Shown here: piece after piece, positions 63,509 to 64,000 of the stretch | Layout of the letters: every line of letters starts with the position of its first letter | Position numbering within the stretch: position 1 is the first letter of the stretch | Source of the DNA: Scylla paramamosain | Lineage: Eukaryota; Arthropoda; Malacostraca; Decapoda; Portunidae | DNA: 64,000 nt | NCBI RefSeq assembly: GCF_035594125.1 | Contig: NC_087178.1 | Location: 9,217,501-9,281,500 of the forward strand | Direction: 5' to 3' | The notes under the pieces: generated by a model | What the model saw: the letters and a program-made list of their open reading frames with translations, nothing else | Told to the model about the DNA's origin: nothing | Databases searched by the model: none | Translations under genes and position numbers: made by a program

Positions 63509-64000
63509 TCAAACAAGATGTTCAGCCGTAGGTTGGTCGTGCACAAGCTGTAGAATTACCGGGACGAAAACTTCTGGAATAACCAAAAGATCTTTGGATC
63601 CATTTCCTTGAGGCCCTCGTCTGCATAATATATTGTCTGATGATAAAAAAAAAAAAAAAGAGAGAAAGGTACATGCAAGGAAGACAAGATAAAGAAGTTG
63701 CCCGATTCCAGAGCATAAATAACTTTTCCCCATGTCTTGTCTTTTCACTGCTCAGCACCTAGTTCCTGAGGGGAAAGATTTTATGCTGGTGATATCTGGG
63801 AGACAACGCCCACCGGAATATTTCGTTATAGGGCATCCGCCACCACATTCACACATCCCGAAAAATACTTAAACTGCGGGGAAAATTCCTAGATCGTTAG
63901 ATACCAACCAGCAAACGTCCCGCTGAAATTTCTTCATTTGAGAAGGTTAGTGACAGCGACGTGGTCGGTAAAGACTGAGATTGTGTATCCAATATTAGAT
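63509..64000 (-). pseudogene. Decayed gypsy pol (RNase H end to integrase start), cut by window edge
   Basis: The minus strand reads 'SSDNILCRRGPQG'...'VFVPVILQLVHDQPTAEH' in the position of SPDNVLCRHNPQM...VHVILILVHDMPSAGH of the intact element. Going right, the text parallels the RNase H end (TDH and ADALS blocks near 63840 and beyond) with stops. An A-run at 63644-63659 shifts frame. It is probably the same relic as the env fragment at 61240-61850, and continues past the window. Confidence 0.72.

Overview
The window looks like repeat-dominated nuclear DNA from an arthropod, most likely a decapod crustacean. No tool was run. The inference rests on long dinucleotide arrays (AT, AG/TC, GT, the longest about 336 bp), several arthropod-type non-LTR retrotransposon families, and Ty3/gypsy elements, one of which carries a baculovirus-F-like envelope gene. 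I found no convincing host gene. There is one weak exon candidate near 60.6 kb, and no tRNA, rRNA or CRISPR. The species call is inference.

Family letters are mine. A is a Jockey/CR1-type LINE with about ten fragments. B is a LINE with FADD reverse transcriptase (RT). C is a CR1/L2-like LINE. D is an L2/Rex1-like LINE. E is an I-clade-like LINE with RNase H and an RRM in ORF1. U is an unclassified interspersed repeat tied to (AT)n arrays.

Layout. 0-6.9 kb: fragments of A, C and B between microsatellites. 6889-14150: an LTR retroelement on the minus strand with 678-bp LTRs that differ at one position, a gag remnant, RT-RNase H-integrase, and an intact envelope-like ORF starting at a splice-acceptor sequence. 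It sits next to an A fragment. 16.1-18.5 kb: U copies. 18.5-29.8 kb: a plus-strand Ty3/gypsy element whose integrase lies upstream of RT-RNase H (Gmr1-like order). Its integrase is split by a minus-strand CVDD gypsy element (19056-24053) and by an L2/Rex1-like LINE (about 24170-27455). 29.8-36 kb: A fragments, one split by B, among microsatellites. 36.1-40.3 kb: a U copy, a 200-bp (AT)n array and a nearly intact minus-strand family D LINE. 40.4-46.6 kb: a plus-strand family E LINE; 51.4-55.7 kb is a minus-strand copy. 46.6-51.3 kb: U, A, a 275-bp near-perfect palindrome, and another A copy. 56-60 kb: A fragments, a decayed hAT transposase and compound microsatellites. 61.2-64 kb: a decayed second copy of the envelope-bearing gypsy lineage (env and pol pieces), cut by a family E 3' end and a 425-bp TAA-type array.

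The coding sequences belong to transposition cycles (target-primed reverse transcription for LINEs, LTR-type integration for gypsy, cut-and-paste for hAT). The envelope gene suggests that one lineage could once form enveloped particles. The points most worth following up are the envelope-bearing element and its relic, the integrase-first gypsy element, the U family, and the visible links between mobile-element ends and microsatellites.
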